A stretch of DNA of 64,000 nt from Phyllobacteriaceae bacterium (GCA_002708825.1 PAPF01000041.1:1-64000), one strand, 5' to 3'; numbered from the stretch's first letter, positions 36,156-45,700 are shown. Numbers and translations are program-made. The notes: generated by a model not told the origin, from the letters alone.

Positions 36156-37271
36156 TCAGAACTTCACCTTGGAGAAGATTTCCTCCTGGATGCGGGCGGC
36201 GTATTGGTCCCACTGTTCCTGGCTCCAGTCGCCCTCGCCGATCTCGGCGACGATCTTTTCCCACTTCGCGGTGTTCTTCTGGAAGGCGCTGATCAGCGCC
36301 TCGGGATCCTTGACGCCACGGCTCTTTGCAGTCTCGATCATGCTCGGGATTTCGGACGCACGATATTCGGCGACGGCCTTGCTCAGGTCTTCCGCCGGTT
36401 CGACGATCTCCGTGCCATACTCGTCCACCGCCTGTTTCGTCATGTCTCGCACCCGGTTGGTGAACTCATACTCGAAATCGGCCACGGCCTGTGCCGAGCT
36501 TTTCAGCCAGGCAGACTTCTGCTCGTCGGTGAAGCCTTCCCAGACATCCTTGTTCACCACAACGAAGCCGATGGACTGGAACGTGCCCAGCGGCACGTTC
36601 GTCACATACTTCACGAAGTCCATCTGCAGCGCCTTGACCTGCGAACTGTCGTTCATCGCGCAGTCGATCTGGCCGCGCTGCATGGCCTCGAAAATCTCGC
36701 CATAGGTGATGTTGACAGGCGTTGCCCCGAGGTGCGCCGCCAGCGGTCCGTAGGAACCGACCGCCCTGATCTTGAGCCCCTTGACGTCCTCGAGAGTCTC
36801 CACCCGGTCGTCCGCGCACAGGATATTGTAGGGCGGAGAGGATGTGTTGAAGAGGACGACGATGTTCTGCCGGTCCATCTCTTCCTTGCACTCAGGGCAG
36901 TCGAGCAGCATGGTTTCCGAGGTCGCCGGTCCGGCCACCTTCGCATTGGTGGAGTACAGGTCGCCGAGCAGGCCGAGCACGGGCAGGTCCGACGGCGTGT
37001 AGTTGTAGACGAGGATGCCGCTGTCCACCGCGCCCGTCTTGATCGCCTGCAGCGCCGCCGCGCCGCCCGCCAGCGCTCCGCCGCCAACGATGCGTCCCTC
37101 GTGCTCGCCGCCCGTCATCTCCTTCACGCGTTCGAAGAAGCGCGCCGCCGTATAGGCGTTGTCGGGATAGGTGTCGGGCGTGTGCGAGGTGTAGATCAGT
37201 TCCTTGGCCGACAAGGGCATGGCGAGCGCCATCGTGGCAATGGCGGTGGCAGTCAGTGTCTTCAACAGCAT
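36156..37271 (-). CDS. TRAP transporter substrate-binding protein (DctP type)
   Basis: The 371-residue protein has a signal peptide (MLLKTLTATAIATMALAMPLSA) and the DctP fold, with family stretches such as KGLKIRAVGSYG (Arg of the carboxylate clamp), GATPVNITYGEIFEAMQRG and GTFQSIGFVVVNKDVW. It captures an organic acid in the periplasm and passes it to the DctQM permease encoded next (96 bases on). Cysteines in CPECKEEM are uncommon in DctP and may form a disulfide. The substrate is likely the acid degraded by the cluster; the fold alone cannot identify it. Confidence 0.9.
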   Translation of the reverse strand: MLLKTLTATAIATMALAMPLSAKELIYTSHTPDTYPDNAYTAARFFERVKEMTGGEHEGRIVGGGALAGGAAALQAIKTGAVDSGILVYNYTPSDLPVLGLLGDLYSTNAKVAGPATSETMLLDCPECKEEMDRQNIVVLFNTSSPPYNILCADDRVETLEDVKGLKIRAVGSYGPLAAHLGATPVNITYGEIFEAMQRGQIDCAMNDSSQVKALQMDFVKYVTNVPLGTFQSIGFVVVNKDVWEGFTDEQKSAWLKSSAQAVADFEYEFTNRVRDMTKQAVDEYGTEIVEPAEDLSKAVAEYRASEIPSMIETAKSRGVKDPEALISAFQKNTAKWEKIVAEIGEGDWSQEQWDQYAARIQEEIFSKVKF

Positions 37272-37367
37272 AGGTAGTCCTCCCTGGTTGTGTTGAATAG
37301 CAAGGCCCCGGCCCGGGCGGGTCCGGTAGTCGTGTCTGGCGATGCGGCGCGTCGGATCATGACGTCC

Positions 37368-38672
37368 TCACATCATGTACGGCAGGAATGTCGAGATGGC
37401 GGGGAAGGCGATCAGCAGGGCCATGATGACGACCTCCGCCGCCAGGAACCACGTGACGCCCCGGAAGATCGTCGTCAGCGGGACGAGTTTTCCCACCACG
37501 CTGTTCACGACATAGACGTTGAGCCCCACCGGCGGCGTGATCATGCCGATCTCCAGGTATTTCACCAGGATCACGCCCATCCACAGCGGGTCCATCCCGA
37601 CGCTCTTCATGATCGGATAGACGACGGGAAGCGTCAGAAGCAGCACGCCCAGCGGATCGAGAAACATGCCCAACACCAGGTAGATGACCGAGATCCCGAG
37701 GATCAGCACCAGCGGGTCGAGACCTAGCAGCGAGACCTGTTTGGCCAGGAAGATCGGCAGGCCCGCGAAGGCAAGGAACCGCGTGAACAAGAGCGCGCTG
37801 ATGGCGACAAAGAAGATGCTGGCCGTGCTGGAAAGCGCCTCCACGACGCTGTTGCGGAAGACCTCGCGGGTCATGTTGCCGCGCGCGAAAGCGATGGCGA
37901 AGGCGAAGAACGCGCCGATGGCCCCGGCCTCGGTCGCGGTGGCGAACCCGCCAAAGATCGATCCGGCGACGAAGAAGACGAGCAGCGGGATCGGCCAGAC
38001 GCTGAGCAGCACCCGGAAGCGCGCCGGCCAGTCCGTCTCGATATTCAGCTTCGGCGCCAGCGCAGGGTTGAAGTGGCAGCGGATGATGATCATTCCGGAA
38101 TAGATGGCGGCTGTCAGAAGGCCGGGAACGATGCCGGCGATCAGCAGTTCGCCGATGGAGGTCTGGGTGTACCACCCGTAGATCACGAACATGATCGATG
38201 GCGGGATCAGGGCGCCGAGCGTACCGGCGGCCGCCACGCAACCCGTCGCCAGACCCGGCTCGTATTTCGCCTTCAGCATTTCCGGAATGGCCAGCCGCCC
38301 CATGGCCGCCGAGGTGGCGAGGCTGGACCCGGAGGCCGCGGCGAAACCGGCGGAAGCGAAGTTGGTGGCGACCGCCAGTCCGCCTGGGAGATTGCCGAGC
38401 CAGAGGCGCGCAGCGGAAAACAGGCTTGCCGTCATGCCGCTGTGATAGGCAACCGATCCCATCAGCAGGAACATCGGGATCGTTGTCAGCGACCAGCTCG
38501 CGCCGAACTCCATCGGCAGGCTTCCGAAGACGCCGAGTGCGGCCTGCGGCCCACGGATCAGGCTGAGCCCGACCAGCGAGATGCCGCCGAGCGCGATCGC
38601 GATCGGCACCCGCAGGGCCAGCAGACCGAACAGCACCGCGATCGAAATCAGGGAGATCGTCAATCCCGACAC
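37368..38672 (-). CDS. TRAP transporter large permease (DctM type)
   Basis: The 434-residue protein is very hydrophobic with about 12 membrane helices. It shows DctM signatures, including LLALRVPIAIALGGISLVGL, SSLATSAAMGRLAIPEM, PPSIMFVIYG and MITPPVGLNVYVVNSV. It is the Na+-driven channel subunit that moves the acid delivered by DctP across the inner membrane. ATG 38672 is the usual start position; an overlapping frame in another register is a shadow. It is co-transcribed with the small subunit (31 bases upstream). Confidence 0.92.
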   Translation of the reverse strand: MSGLTISLISIAVLFGLLALRVPIAIALGGISLVGLSLIRGPQAALGVFGSLPMEFGASWSLTTIPMFLLMGSVAYHSGMTASLFSAARLWLGNLPGGLAVATNFASAGFAAASGSSLATSAAMGRLAIPEMLKAKYEPGLATGCVAAAGTLGALIPPSIMFVIYGWYTQTSIGELLIAGIVPGLLTAAIYSGMIIIRCHFNPALAPKLNIETDWPARFRVLLSVWPIPLLVFFVAGSIFGGFATATEAGAIGAFFAFAIAFARGNMTREVFRNSVVEALSSTASIFFVAISALLFTRFLAFAGLPIFLAKQVSLLGLDPLVLILGISVIYLVLGMFLDPLGVLLLTLPVVYPIMKSVGMDPLWMGVILVKYLEIGMITPPVGLNVYVVNSVVGKLVPLTTIFRGVTWFLAAEVVIMALLIAFPAISTFLPYMM

Positions 38673-38703
38673 GGCGTGTCTCCATTTCCGGGGGCGGCGG
38701 GCG

Positions 38704-39270
38704 TCATTCGATGCCTCCCGCCGCTGTCTTGCGCTCGATGGTCGGATGCCCCCGGCCCGTCAGTGCGTAACGCAGGTCGATCCACGCCTGGATGGCCAGC
38801 ACGAAGGCGAACAGCCCGAACGACAGCGGCAGGATCCAGCGCGACGGCCAGGCTGGCAGGTCGAAGAAGGACAGGCTGAGGATTTCCCGGTCGCGCGTCG
38901 CGGCCGCGGCCTGGTCGAGGACCAGCCATGTGAGCAGTCCGACATAGGCCAGTCCGGCGATGGACACCGCACCGTCCAGTCCCGCCAGCCGGCGCTTCGA
39001 AAGCCCCATGGTGAACATCTCCACCGTCAGGTGCTGGCGACGTATCTGCACGAAGGCGAGCGGCAGGAAGACGCAGGCCACCATGTAGTAGCGCGAGACG
39101 ATTTCCAGCGTCCCGATGATCGGCTGGTTGAAGAAGTACTTGCCTGCCACGTCGGCGGTGATGTGCAGCATCAGCACGATTATCGCCATGCCGCCAATCG
39201 TCATGAGCACCCAGCTTGCCATGTCGGCGATCCGCATCAGCATGCCGGTGCCGCCGCCGTCCTGGCCCAT
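38704..39270 (-). CDS. TRAP transporter small permease (DctQ type)
   Basis: The 188-residue protein has four membrane helices and the DctQ pattern, with VMLHITADVAGKYFFNQPIIGTLEI near the front and conserved RRQHLTVEMF. It pairs with DctM in the inner membrane. ATG 39270 gives the usual size. A GTG at 39291 overlaps the stop of the enoyl-CoA hydratase (GTGA) and has GAGG before it, so a slightly longer, translationally coupled start is also possible. Confidence 0.85.
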   Translation of the reverse strand: MGQDGGGTGMLMRIADMASWVLMTIGGMAIIVLMLHITADVAGKYFFNQPIIGTLEIVSRYYMVACVFLPLAFVQIRRQHLTVEMFTMGLSKRRLAGLDGAVSIAGLAYVGLLTWLVLDQAAAATRDREILSLSFFDLPAWPSRWILPLSFGLFAFVLAIQAWIDLRYALTGRGHPTIERKTAAGGIE

Positions 39271-39287
39271 GTTTTCATCCGGCCCGA

Positions 39288-39998
39288 TCACGACGCCCTC
39301 GCTGGCGGCGTGGAACTGAAACCGCGTTCGAAGACCAGCGCGTCGGCCAGCGCCATCGCGGACCCCGCCTCGTAAAGCCGCCGCAGCCCGGCCACCGCCG
39401 CCGGGTCGCTCGCCGCCGCGCGCTGTGCCAGGTCCAGGGCGAAGCTCTCGAGGTCGCCGGCTTCCACGACATAATCGCACAGGCCGATCCGCAGCGCCTC
39501 ATCGGCCGTCACGATCTCGCAGGTCATGGATATGCGCCGCGCGGCGGCAATGCCCACGCGCCGAGGAAGGCGCGCCGAAAGTCCCCATCGCGGCACGATG
39601 CCCAGTTGCGCATGCGTGTCGCGGAACCGCGCATTGCTCGCCGCGACGATCACGTCGGCGGCAAGCGCCAGTTCAAGCCCGCCCGTGTAGCAGTGATTGT
39701 GCACGGCCGCGATCAGGATGGGCCGGATATTGCCAAGGTACTCGACCGTCTTTGACCGGAAGTCCGGGTCTTCCGTTACGAAACCGGCATTCAGCAGGTC
39801 GATGTCGGCGCCTGCGCAGAAGGAGCGACCCGCGCCCTTGAGGATGACGCAGCGAACCGCCGCATCCGCCTCGATCCGTTCGAGTTCCCCGCGCAGGTCG
39901 GCAAAGAGCGCCGGCGACAGCGCGTTCAGCTTGTCCGGACGGTTCAGCGTGAGCACCGTAACCGCACCGTGGTCTTCCCGCATGATCATCCGGCTCAT
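39288..39998 (-). CDS. Enoyl-CoA hydratase/isomerase family protein
   Basis: The 236-residue protein shows the crotonase fold: LNRPDKLNALSPALF, the oxyanion segment AGRSFCAGADIDLL and HNHCYTGGLELALAADVIVAA. GGGAGG lies six bases before ATG 39998. Catalytic Glu positions of true hydratases are near YTGGLELA; the second Glu is not obvious, so an isomerase or hydrolase role in the family is possible. It is placed between the TRAP genes and the nitronate monooxygenase-like gene. Confidence 0.85.
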   Translation of the reverse strand: MSRMIMREDHGAVTVLTLNRPDKLNALSPALFADLRGELERIEADAAVRCVILKGAGRSFCAGADIDLLNAGFVTEDPDFRSKTVEYLGNIRPILIAAVHNHCYTGGLELALAADVIVAASNARFRDTHAQLGIVPRWGLSARLPRRVGIAAARRISMTCEIVTADEALRIGLCDYVVEAGDLESFALDLAQRAAASDPAAVAGLRRLYEAGSAMALADALVFERGFSSTPPARAS

Positions 39999-40020
39999 CG
40001 CATGCCTCCCTCGTCCGCAA

Positions 40021-41016
40021 TCACGGCAACGCCGCCCGCGCGCCCGTTCCGGCGCCACGTCCGCGCGTCGTCAGCCGTGGCTCCGCCCGGTATTCTTCCT
40101 CCAGCCTGTCGATCAGCCCGGCGACCGTCGGGATGTCCCGGATCAGTTCGATCCCCTGCCCCGCGGCCCATACGTCCCGCCAGGGTTTCACGTCCGGGCG
40201 CACTGGTTCGGCCCCGTGGGCCGGAAGGGCGCGCGGATCGTATCCGGCCCGCGCGATGGACCGGGCCAGCATGTTGGCCGGGATGCCGTGCGTGAAGAAC
40301 GGCGTGAAGACCAGTTCATCGGCCCGCGACTGCACGATGATGTCCTTGTAGGCGTCCGATGCGCCGGCTTCCCGCGTGGCGATGAAGCGCGTGCCCATGT
40401 AGACGAGATCGGCGCCCAGGTGCCGCGCCGCGCGCATCTGCGTTCCGGTTCCGATCCCGCCGGCCAGCACGATCACGCCGTCGAAGAACCCGCGCACGGC
40501 CTCCACGAACACGAACGGGTTCATCCGCCCGGAATGGCCGCCACCGCCCGAACAGATCAGGATCATGCCGTCGACACCTGCCTTCGCTGCCTTCTCCGCA
40601 TGACGGATCGAAGTCACGTCATGGAAGATCATGCCGCCCCAGCCATGCACCTCCTGGACGATCTCGTCGGGCGCGCCGTTGATGGTGATGAGAAGCGGCA
40701 CCTTCCGGTCGCGGCAGATCGCAACCTCCTTTTCGAACCGCTGGCCGGCCCCGGACTTGCCCGAGCGAAGGCTGATATTGGCGGCCCAGGGTCCGGTCGG
40801 CTTGCCGGTTTCCTTGCGGAATTGCGCAAGCTCCGCCTCCAGCAGGTCCAGCCAGTCGGCATACTCTTCCGCCGTGCGCGCCGACGCCGATGCGCAGGCC
40901 GCTGCCACATTGGCCTTGCAGGCCGCGAGCACAAGGTCCGGATAGGTCACCAGGAACATCGGGGCACAGATCAGGGGCAGGCGCGTTCCGCCGAAGAGGG
41001 TGTCGAAACCGGTCAA
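40021..41016 (-). CDS. Nitronate monooxygenase-like FMN enzyme
   Basis: The 331-residue TIM-barrel protein has the 2-nitropropane dioxygenase/nitronate monooxygenase layout: PLICAPMFLVTYPDLV at the start, FHDVTSIRHAEKA, the glycine-rich FMN site CSGGGGHSGR and VLAGGIGTGTQM near 215. Proteins of this family recur in terpenoid and steroid catabolic clusters, where some act as FMN-dependent reductases or oxidases on CoA thioesters; the label should not be read as a proven nitronate substrate. Its start overlaps the stop of the acyl-CoA ligase gene (ATGA). Confidence 0.85.
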   Translation of the reverse strand: MTGFDTLFGGTRLPLICAPMFLVTYPDLVLAACKANVAAACASASARTAEEYADWLDLLEAELAQFRKETGKPTGPWAANISLRSGKSGAGQRFEKEVAICRDRKVPLLITINGAPDEIVQEVHGWGGMIFHDVTSIRHAEKAAKAGVDGMILICSGGGGHSGRMNPFVFVEAVRGFFDGVIVLAGGIGTGTQMRAARHLGADLVYMGTRFIATREAGASDAYKDIIVQSRADELVFTPFFTHGIPANMLARSIARAGYDPRALPAHGAEPVRPDVKPWRDVWAAGQGIELIRDIPTVAGLIDRLEEEYRAEPRLTTRGRGAGTGARAALP

Positions 41017-42647
41017 TGCGGGCCTCCGTTCCGGACGGCATCGCCCGCCGCAAGTCCGGCGGCGATGCGGCGCAGTTCCGGTTTCTGCACCTTGCCGACG
41101 GTATTGGTCGGCAGACTGTGGAAGATTTCGAGCCGTTCGGGGAATTTCTGGCGCGCGAAACCGGCCGCTTCGAGAAACGCGCTCATCGAGGCTAGCGTGA
41201 CGGTGGCGCCCGGCTCCGGCACAACGAATGCAACCGCGATTTCGCCGCGCTCGGTGTCCGGCGCGCCGACAATCGCGATATGGGCGATATCGGGATGGCG
41301 CAGAAGCGCGTTCTCGATCTCCAGCGGGCTGATGTTCTCGCCCTTGCGGATGATGATGTCCTTGGTCCGGCCCGTCACGACGATATAGTCGCCATCGACG
41401 ATCCGGCCGCGATCGCCCATCAGGAAATGACCGTCGTCGGTAAAGCAGCCAGCCTCGTGGCCGGGGTCGAGATAGCCGATGAACATCTGCGGGCCGCGCA
41501 CCGCGATCTCCCCATCCTCGCCTTCGGCCGCCCGCCGGCCGGCCGCGTCCAGGATCTGCAGGTCGAGCGCCATCCGGCCGTCGGTATCGGCGTGGGCCTT
41601 GGCCTCCTCGCGATTGCGGACGCCGGGACAGGCCAGCGGAACTTCCGTCGAACCGTAGGCCCGCGAGACGATCGTGCCGGGCAACGCGTCGAGCGCCCTG
41701 TGGATCAGTTCCGGCGGAACGCTGGCCCCGCCGCAGATAAACCGGCGCAATCCCGGCAGGGACGTGCCCCGCGCCGCCGCCGCGTCGAGCAGGCCGCGCA
41801 GGAACGGTGTCGCGCCCGCCATGAAGGTGGCGCCCTCCGCGAGGATGCGCGAGACCGCCCGGTCCGGATTCCAGATATCGTCGAGAACCGTCCTGCAGCC
41901 GGTGATCCAGGGAAACTCGAAGGCATAGATCGAACCGCCGATATGCCCGATGGGTGACGGCACGTACATCACGTCCGTTTCGCCAAGGGTCCAGAACTCG
42001 GCAGTGCGCCGGACGACCGCATCCATGGACGCGTGCGTGTGGATGACGCCCTTCGGCGTGCCCGTGCTGCCCGAGGTGAAGATGATCATCTTGGCATCAG
42101 TCGGCGCGGGCAGCACCGGTTCGCCCGGCGGGTGATCGAGCAGGCGTTCGAACGCAGCCGCTGCGCCGGGATCGCCGCGCACGGTCACGATGAGGTTCGG
42201 CGGGGTCTCAAGTCCTGCCACCATCGCGGGATAGTCCACCCGGGCATCCGCGCCGGGGATGAAGATCGCCGCGACACCGCAAGCCGGCAGGATCGCGCCC
42301 AGTTCGGCCGACCGGTAGATCGGCAGCAGGGGCACGATGCGGTAGCCGAAAAGCGCGGCGGCCATGTTGACGACCGTCGCCTCCCACCAGTTCGGAAGCT
42401 GGAAGGCAATGGCCGCGCCGGGCATGATCCCCCGCGCCGCGAGCGCCCCGCCGAGCCGCCGGGCTATGGCGACCATTTCGGCCCGTGTCAGGCTGCGCGT
42501 GCTGTCGCTGACCACCACCCGGTCCGGATCGTCCTCCGTCAGTGCCAGTGCAATCTCGCCGAGACCGGGCCGAGGGTCCGCGCGGTGACGCCCTGCCGAT
42601 GCCAGGTCGGCGAGCCGTGGCCCCAGGAGATCGGCAGGCGCGTTCAT
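41013..42647 (-). CDS. AMP-forming acyl-CoA synthetase
   Basis: The 544-residue enzyme has the adenylate-forming motifs IIFTSGSTGTPKGVIHTH (P-loop-like, about 168-185), YGSTEVP, GDRGRIVDGDYIVVTGRTKDIIIRKGENISP and the C-terminal Lys region KFPERLEIFHSLPTNTVGKVQK. It activates a carboxylic acid to its CoA thioester with ATP, the entry step after TRAP uptake. Overlaps at both ends with its neighbours (ATGA) show one operon from 45510 down to this point and beyond. Substrate class is undetermined; a short or cyclic acid fits the cluster. Confidence 0.9.
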   Translation of the reverse strand: MNAPADLLGPRLADLASAGRHRADPRPGLGEIALALTEDDPDRVVVSDSTRSLTRAEMVAIARRLGGALAARGIMPGAAIAFQLPNWWEATVVNMAAALFGYRIVPLLPIYRSAELGAILPACGVAAIFIPGADARVDYPAMVAGLETPPNLIVTVRGDPGAAAAFERLLDHPPGEPVLPAPTDAKMIIFTSGSTGTPKGVIHTHASMDAVVRRTAEFWTLGETDVMYVPSPIGHIGGSIYAFEFPWITGCRTVLDDIWNPDRAVSRILAEGATFMAGATPFLRGLLDAAAARGTSLPGLRRFICGGASVPPELIHRALDALPGTIVSRAYGSTEVPLACPGVRNREEAKAHADTDGRMALDLQILDAAGRRAAEGEDGEIAVRGPQMFIGYLDPGHEAGCFTDDGHFLMGDRGRIVDGDYIVVTGRTKDIIIRKGENISPLEIENALLRHPDIAHIAIVGAPDTERGEIAVAFVVPEPGATVTLASMSAFLEAAGFARQKFPERLEIFHSLPTNTVGKVQKPELRRIAAGLAAGDAVRNGGPH

Positions 42648-43438
42648 GACGGCCTCCTCCCGCTCGCGCGGCGGGCGAAGGCTTCGACCCGCTTGCGGTG
42701 CTCGTCGCTGCGCACCGTCAGCGCCTCGTAGGCGATGCCAGGATCCATGAGCGCGTGCGCGATACGCTTCAGTTCGATGTTGATCGTCACCTTTGTCAGG
42801 CGGATTGCCTGCATGGCCCCCGCCTCCAGCCGGCCGCAGAAGTCATCGATGGCGCCGTCCAGTGCGGCCGGTGCGACCACATGGTTGTAAAGGCCGATTT
42901 CGCCGGCCTTCGCCGCGCTCAGGATTTCGCCTGTCATCAGATATTCCTTGGCCCGATGGAACCCGACGAGGGCGGGCCAGATGACCGCACCGCCGTCACC
43001 GGCCACCAGCCCGATGGAGACGTGCGGATCGCCGATCCGCGCCGTATCCGCCGCGATGGCGACGTCGCAGAGCAGCGCGATGGTCGCGCCAAGCCCGACT
43101 GCCGGTCCGTTGACCCGCGCGATCACCGGCTTGTCGATGTCCAGCAGGGTGAAGACGAGCCGTTTGGCATCGGCGGCCTCGGCATCGAACAGGCCTGGAT
43201 CGGTGGTGAATTCCTGCATACGCACGATATCGCCGCCCGCAGAGAAGGCGCGCCCCGCCCCGGTGACGATGACAATGTCCGACGCCTCGTCCGTCTGCGC
43301 GAAAGCCAGCGCGGCAACGATTTCGCGATGCATGACGGCGCCGAACGCGTTCAGCATCTCCGGCCGGTTCATGGTGATGGTCAGCCGGCGGCCGGAGCGT
43401 TCCAGGAGAAGGGTTTCGAAGCGGGGCAAGGTGCTCAT
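42644..43438 (-). CDS. Enoyl-CoA hydratase/isomerase family protein
   Basis: ATG 43438 overlaps the stop of the acyl-CoA dehydrogenase gene (ATGA), so it is chosen over the start 12 bases further upstream. The 264-residue protein has the crotonase motifs MNRPEMLNAFGAVMHREI, GAGRAFSAGGDIVRMQEF and VNGPAVGLGATIALLCDVAIAA, followed by the C-terminal helices. It would add water to the 2-enoyl-CoA made by the paired acyl-CoA dehydrogenases. The cluster has a second crotonase at 39288, so two different hydration or isomerisation steps are likely. Confidence 0.88.
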   Translation of the reverse strand: MSTLPRFETLLLERSGRRLTITMNRPEMLNAFGAVMHREIVAALAFAQTDEASDIVIVTGAGRAFSAGGDIVRMQEFTTDPGLFDAEAADAKRLVFTLLDIDKPVIARVNGPAVGLGATIALLCDVAIAADTARIGDPHVSIGLVAGDGGAVIWPALVGFHRAKEYLMTGEILSAAKAGEIGLYNHVVAPAALDGAIDDFCGRLEAGAMQAIRLTKVTINIELKRIAHALMDPGIAYEALTVRSDEHRKRVEAFARRASGRRPS

Positions 43439-44355
43439 GCGGCACCCCATCGTTGCGTCGCATAGCGTCCATAGGCCTCGGACGGCCCACCCATTTCGGC
43501 CCGCAGAAGCCGCGCCCTGTAGGTCCAGCGATGCAGAGGATGCTCCAGGGTTAGGCCCATGGCGCCCATGAACTGGTGAAAATCGTAGATGGCGCGCCGG
43601 GCCAGTCCCTGGGCATAGCCAAGCGCCAGGCAGGAATCATGCGGCAACTGGGTCTGCGCGGCCTTCAGCATCTGCATGCGCGCCGCCTCGATCTCGATCC
43701 CGTTGATCGCGAGCCGATGCTGAACGGCCTGGAAGCTGCCGATTGGCCGCCCGAACTGGTGCCTGTCGCGCACATGGGCGAGAACGGATTTCAGGCCCCC
43801 CTTCAGCGTTCCGGCAAGCTCGGCAGCGACGGCCCCCTGCCACAGCACCCTTGCCCGTACCGGATCGAGGGTGGCCAGGACCCAGTCCTGGGCCTTCATG
43901 TCGATCCGGCCCATCGGATAGGCATAGAGACTTTCGACCGCCTCAACGGCGTCCGCCTCAGGCTGCGCGATCCGAACACCGGCCTGGTTGATCGAGACCA
44001 GTGTGCGGGCGACAGGAAGAAAACGCACCGCACCGGGAGCGTCATCGACCACGACGGCGACAGGCCGCGGCAAGTCATTGCCGAGAAAGGGGCGCAGCAA
44101 GGCGGATGCCGCACATTCCAGCGTGACGGGCGATTGCGCGATCTCGTGGATCATGGTTGCGGCGGCGACGGCGCCTAGCTCCTTCTCCGCCGCGGCTTCG
44201 AAAAATCCGTTCTCTGCCAGCCGGGCATCCAGCGCGGCCCCGTAGTCGAAACGGCCCCAATCGGCGACGGTGCGGAAGCCGGCATCGGGAGAATCGAGCA
44301 TCAGGCCGAGGAAGGTCAGAAAGGTCGTCTGATCTTCGTTGAATTCGAGGCGCAC
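43435..44355 (-). CDS. Acyl-CoA dehydrogenase, short partner subunit
   Basis: At 306 residues this is shorter than canonical acyl-CoA dehydrogenases and has degenerate FAD-binding regions, as in the beta subunits of heteromeric enzymes. The C-terminal domain is recognisable: GTLKGGLKSVLAHVRDRHQF GRPIGSFQAV (split here for readability), LARRAIYDFHQFMGAMGLT. It is three bases downstream of the 383-residue acyl-CoA dehydrogenase gene, and the pair probably forms one alpha2beta2 enzyme for a branched or cyclic acyl-CoA. ATG 44355 has GAT-rich, weak ribosome signals, which suits translational coupling. Confidence 0.85.
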   Translation of the reverse strand: MRLEFNEDQTTFLTFLGLMLDSPDAGFRTVADWGRFDYGAALDARLAENGFFEAAAEKELGAVAAATMIHEIAQSPVTLECAASALLRPFLGNDLPRPVAVVVDDAPGAVRFLPVARTLVSINQAGVRIAQPEADAVEAVESLYAYPMGRIDMKAQDWVLATLDPVRARVLWQGAVAAELAGTLKGGLKSVLAHVRDRHQFGRPIGSFQAVQHRLAINGIEIEAARMQMLKAAQTQLPHDSCLALGYAQGLARRAIYDFHQFMGAMGLTLEHPLHRWTYRARLLRAEMGGPSEAYGRYATQRWGAA

Positions 44356-44358
44356 GGA

Positions 44359-45510
44359 TCATGGCTCCTTCGGAAGATTCAATTCACGCCGGGCGACCAG
44401 GTTGAGCTGGATTTCGGCCGCCCCGGCGGCGATGCCGGTAACGATTGCGCGTTCGTGATGCGACAGGAACGACGCATGCTCGCCGCCGGAAAACGTGTCG
44501 GGCAGGAAATCCATGCCGAAATCGGTAACGAGATGTTCCGCCGTCACCACGGCGTAGCGCGCCAGGTTCGCCTCATTGCCCGGCGCCGCGCCGCGGGCGC
44601 GCTGGTCAACGACCTTGTAGACAAGGAGGCGGGCAGCTTCGCAGGCCGCGGCGGCTTCGGCGGCACGCATCCGCACCACGGAATCGCAGAATCGCCCCCT
44701 TTCCTTCAGCAGGCCGACCATGCGATCGACCTCGGCCGCACCCATCTCGTAGCGCGGAATGCCCACCCGCTCGTTGGCCAGCGCATAGGTTATGATGGAC
44801 CAGCCCTCACCCTCGGCACCAAGCCGCGTCGAAGCGGGCACCCGAACGTCGGTGAAGAAAACCTCGTGGATGTCGCCATGCCCGATCAGGCTCGGGATGG
44901 CCCGCACCTCGATGCCGGGGGTCTCCATCGGCACAAGGAAGATCGCGATACCGGACCGTCCGCCTTCCGCGCCGCCGGTCTGGGCCAGCAGGAAGCAATG
45001 CCGCGCATGGGCGGCATAGGATGTCCAGATCTTCTGGCCATTGATGACATAGTGGTCGCCGTCGCGCACCGCCCGGGTGCGCAGCGCCGCAAGGTCCGAT
45101 CCGGCGTCCGGTTCGGAAAACCCCTGGCACCAGATCGCCTTGCCCTGGGCCATTTCGGGAATGTATTGCTGCTTCTGCGCTTCCGTTCCGAAGCGCATCA
45201 GGACCGGGCCGATCCAGTTGACGTTCATGTACTGCGCCCCGCGCGGCTCGCCAGCCCGCCACATCTCCTCCCCGAGGATCAAATGCTCCCAGGCCGGCCG
45301 TTCCGCGCCACCCCAATCCCTGGGCCAATGCGGCACCAGCAGCCCCGCCTCGGCAAGCCTGGGGCAGAACTCGAGGCTGAACGCAGTCTGCTCGGCCGAG
45401 CCTGGACCGTGACGGGCGATATCGGGCCAGTTGGACGGCAATTCACGTTCCAGGAACGCTCTCACACGCTGCCGGTAGGCGGCATCCTCTGCCGTCCAGG
45501 TGAAGTCCAT
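44359..45510 (-). CDS. Acyl-CoA dehydrogenase, long subunit
   Basis: The 383-residue flavoprotein has GFSEPDAGSDLAALRTRAV (acyl and FAD contacts), NGQKIWTSYAAHA, HEVFFTDVRVP and the C-terminal HERAIVTGIAAGAAEIQLN. ATG 45510 (MDFTWTAEDAAYRQRVRAFL) matches family starts; two ATG codons just upstream lie too close to GGGAGG. The classical catalytic Glu of medium-chain enzymes (before GTS/GTA) is not seen at its usual place, as in FadE-type heteromeric enzymes. It is the first gene of the leftward operon, divergent from a second dehydrogenase pair. Confidence 0.9.
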   Translation of the reverse strand: MDFTWTAEDAAYRQRVRAFLERELPSNWPDIARHGPGSAEQTAFSLEFCPRLAEAGLLVPHWPRDWGGAERPAWEHLILGEEMWRAGEPRGAQYMNVNWIGPVLMRFGTEAQKQQYIPEMAQGKAIWCQGFSEPDAGSDLAALRTRAVRDGDHYVINGQKIWTSYAAHARHCFLLAQTGGAEGGRSGIAIFLVPMETPGIEVRAIPSLIGHGDIHEVFFTDVRVPASTRLGAEGEGWSIITYALANERVGIPRYEMGAAEVDRMVGLLKERGRFCDSVVRMRAAEAAAACEAARLLVYKVVDQRARGAAPGNEANLARYAVVTAEHLVTDFGMDFLPDTFSGGEHASFLSHHERAIVTGIAAGAAEIQLNLVARRELNLPKEP

Positions 45511-45564
45511 GCCCATCATCCTCCCAAATTATGGGACATTTTCTGAATCCGTGAAATGAGGATG

Positions 45565-45700
45565 AATTGGGATTTCCAAGCTGTCAACCACGATCTTGTT
45601 GACGTAAGCGCGGATCACGGGTCTATTCTGAATGAGACATTCGCAATTCCAGCAGGGAGGAGACTGGAACATGAATGACAGATATTCCATAAATTGGGAT
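45565..45700. promoter_or_regulatory. Divergent control region with repeated AATTGGGAT and a GAATG-AGA-CATTC palindrome
   Basis: Between the divergent dehydrogenase genes, AATTGGGAT occurs at 45565-45573 and again at 45692-45700. A perfect inverted repeat GAATG-AGA-CATTC lies at 45630-45642. The region (about 45511-45740) is AT-richer than the flanking genes. One or both elements could be the binding sites of the IclR-family regulator at 34306-35094, but no known IclR consensus is matched exactly. Confidence 0.4.
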
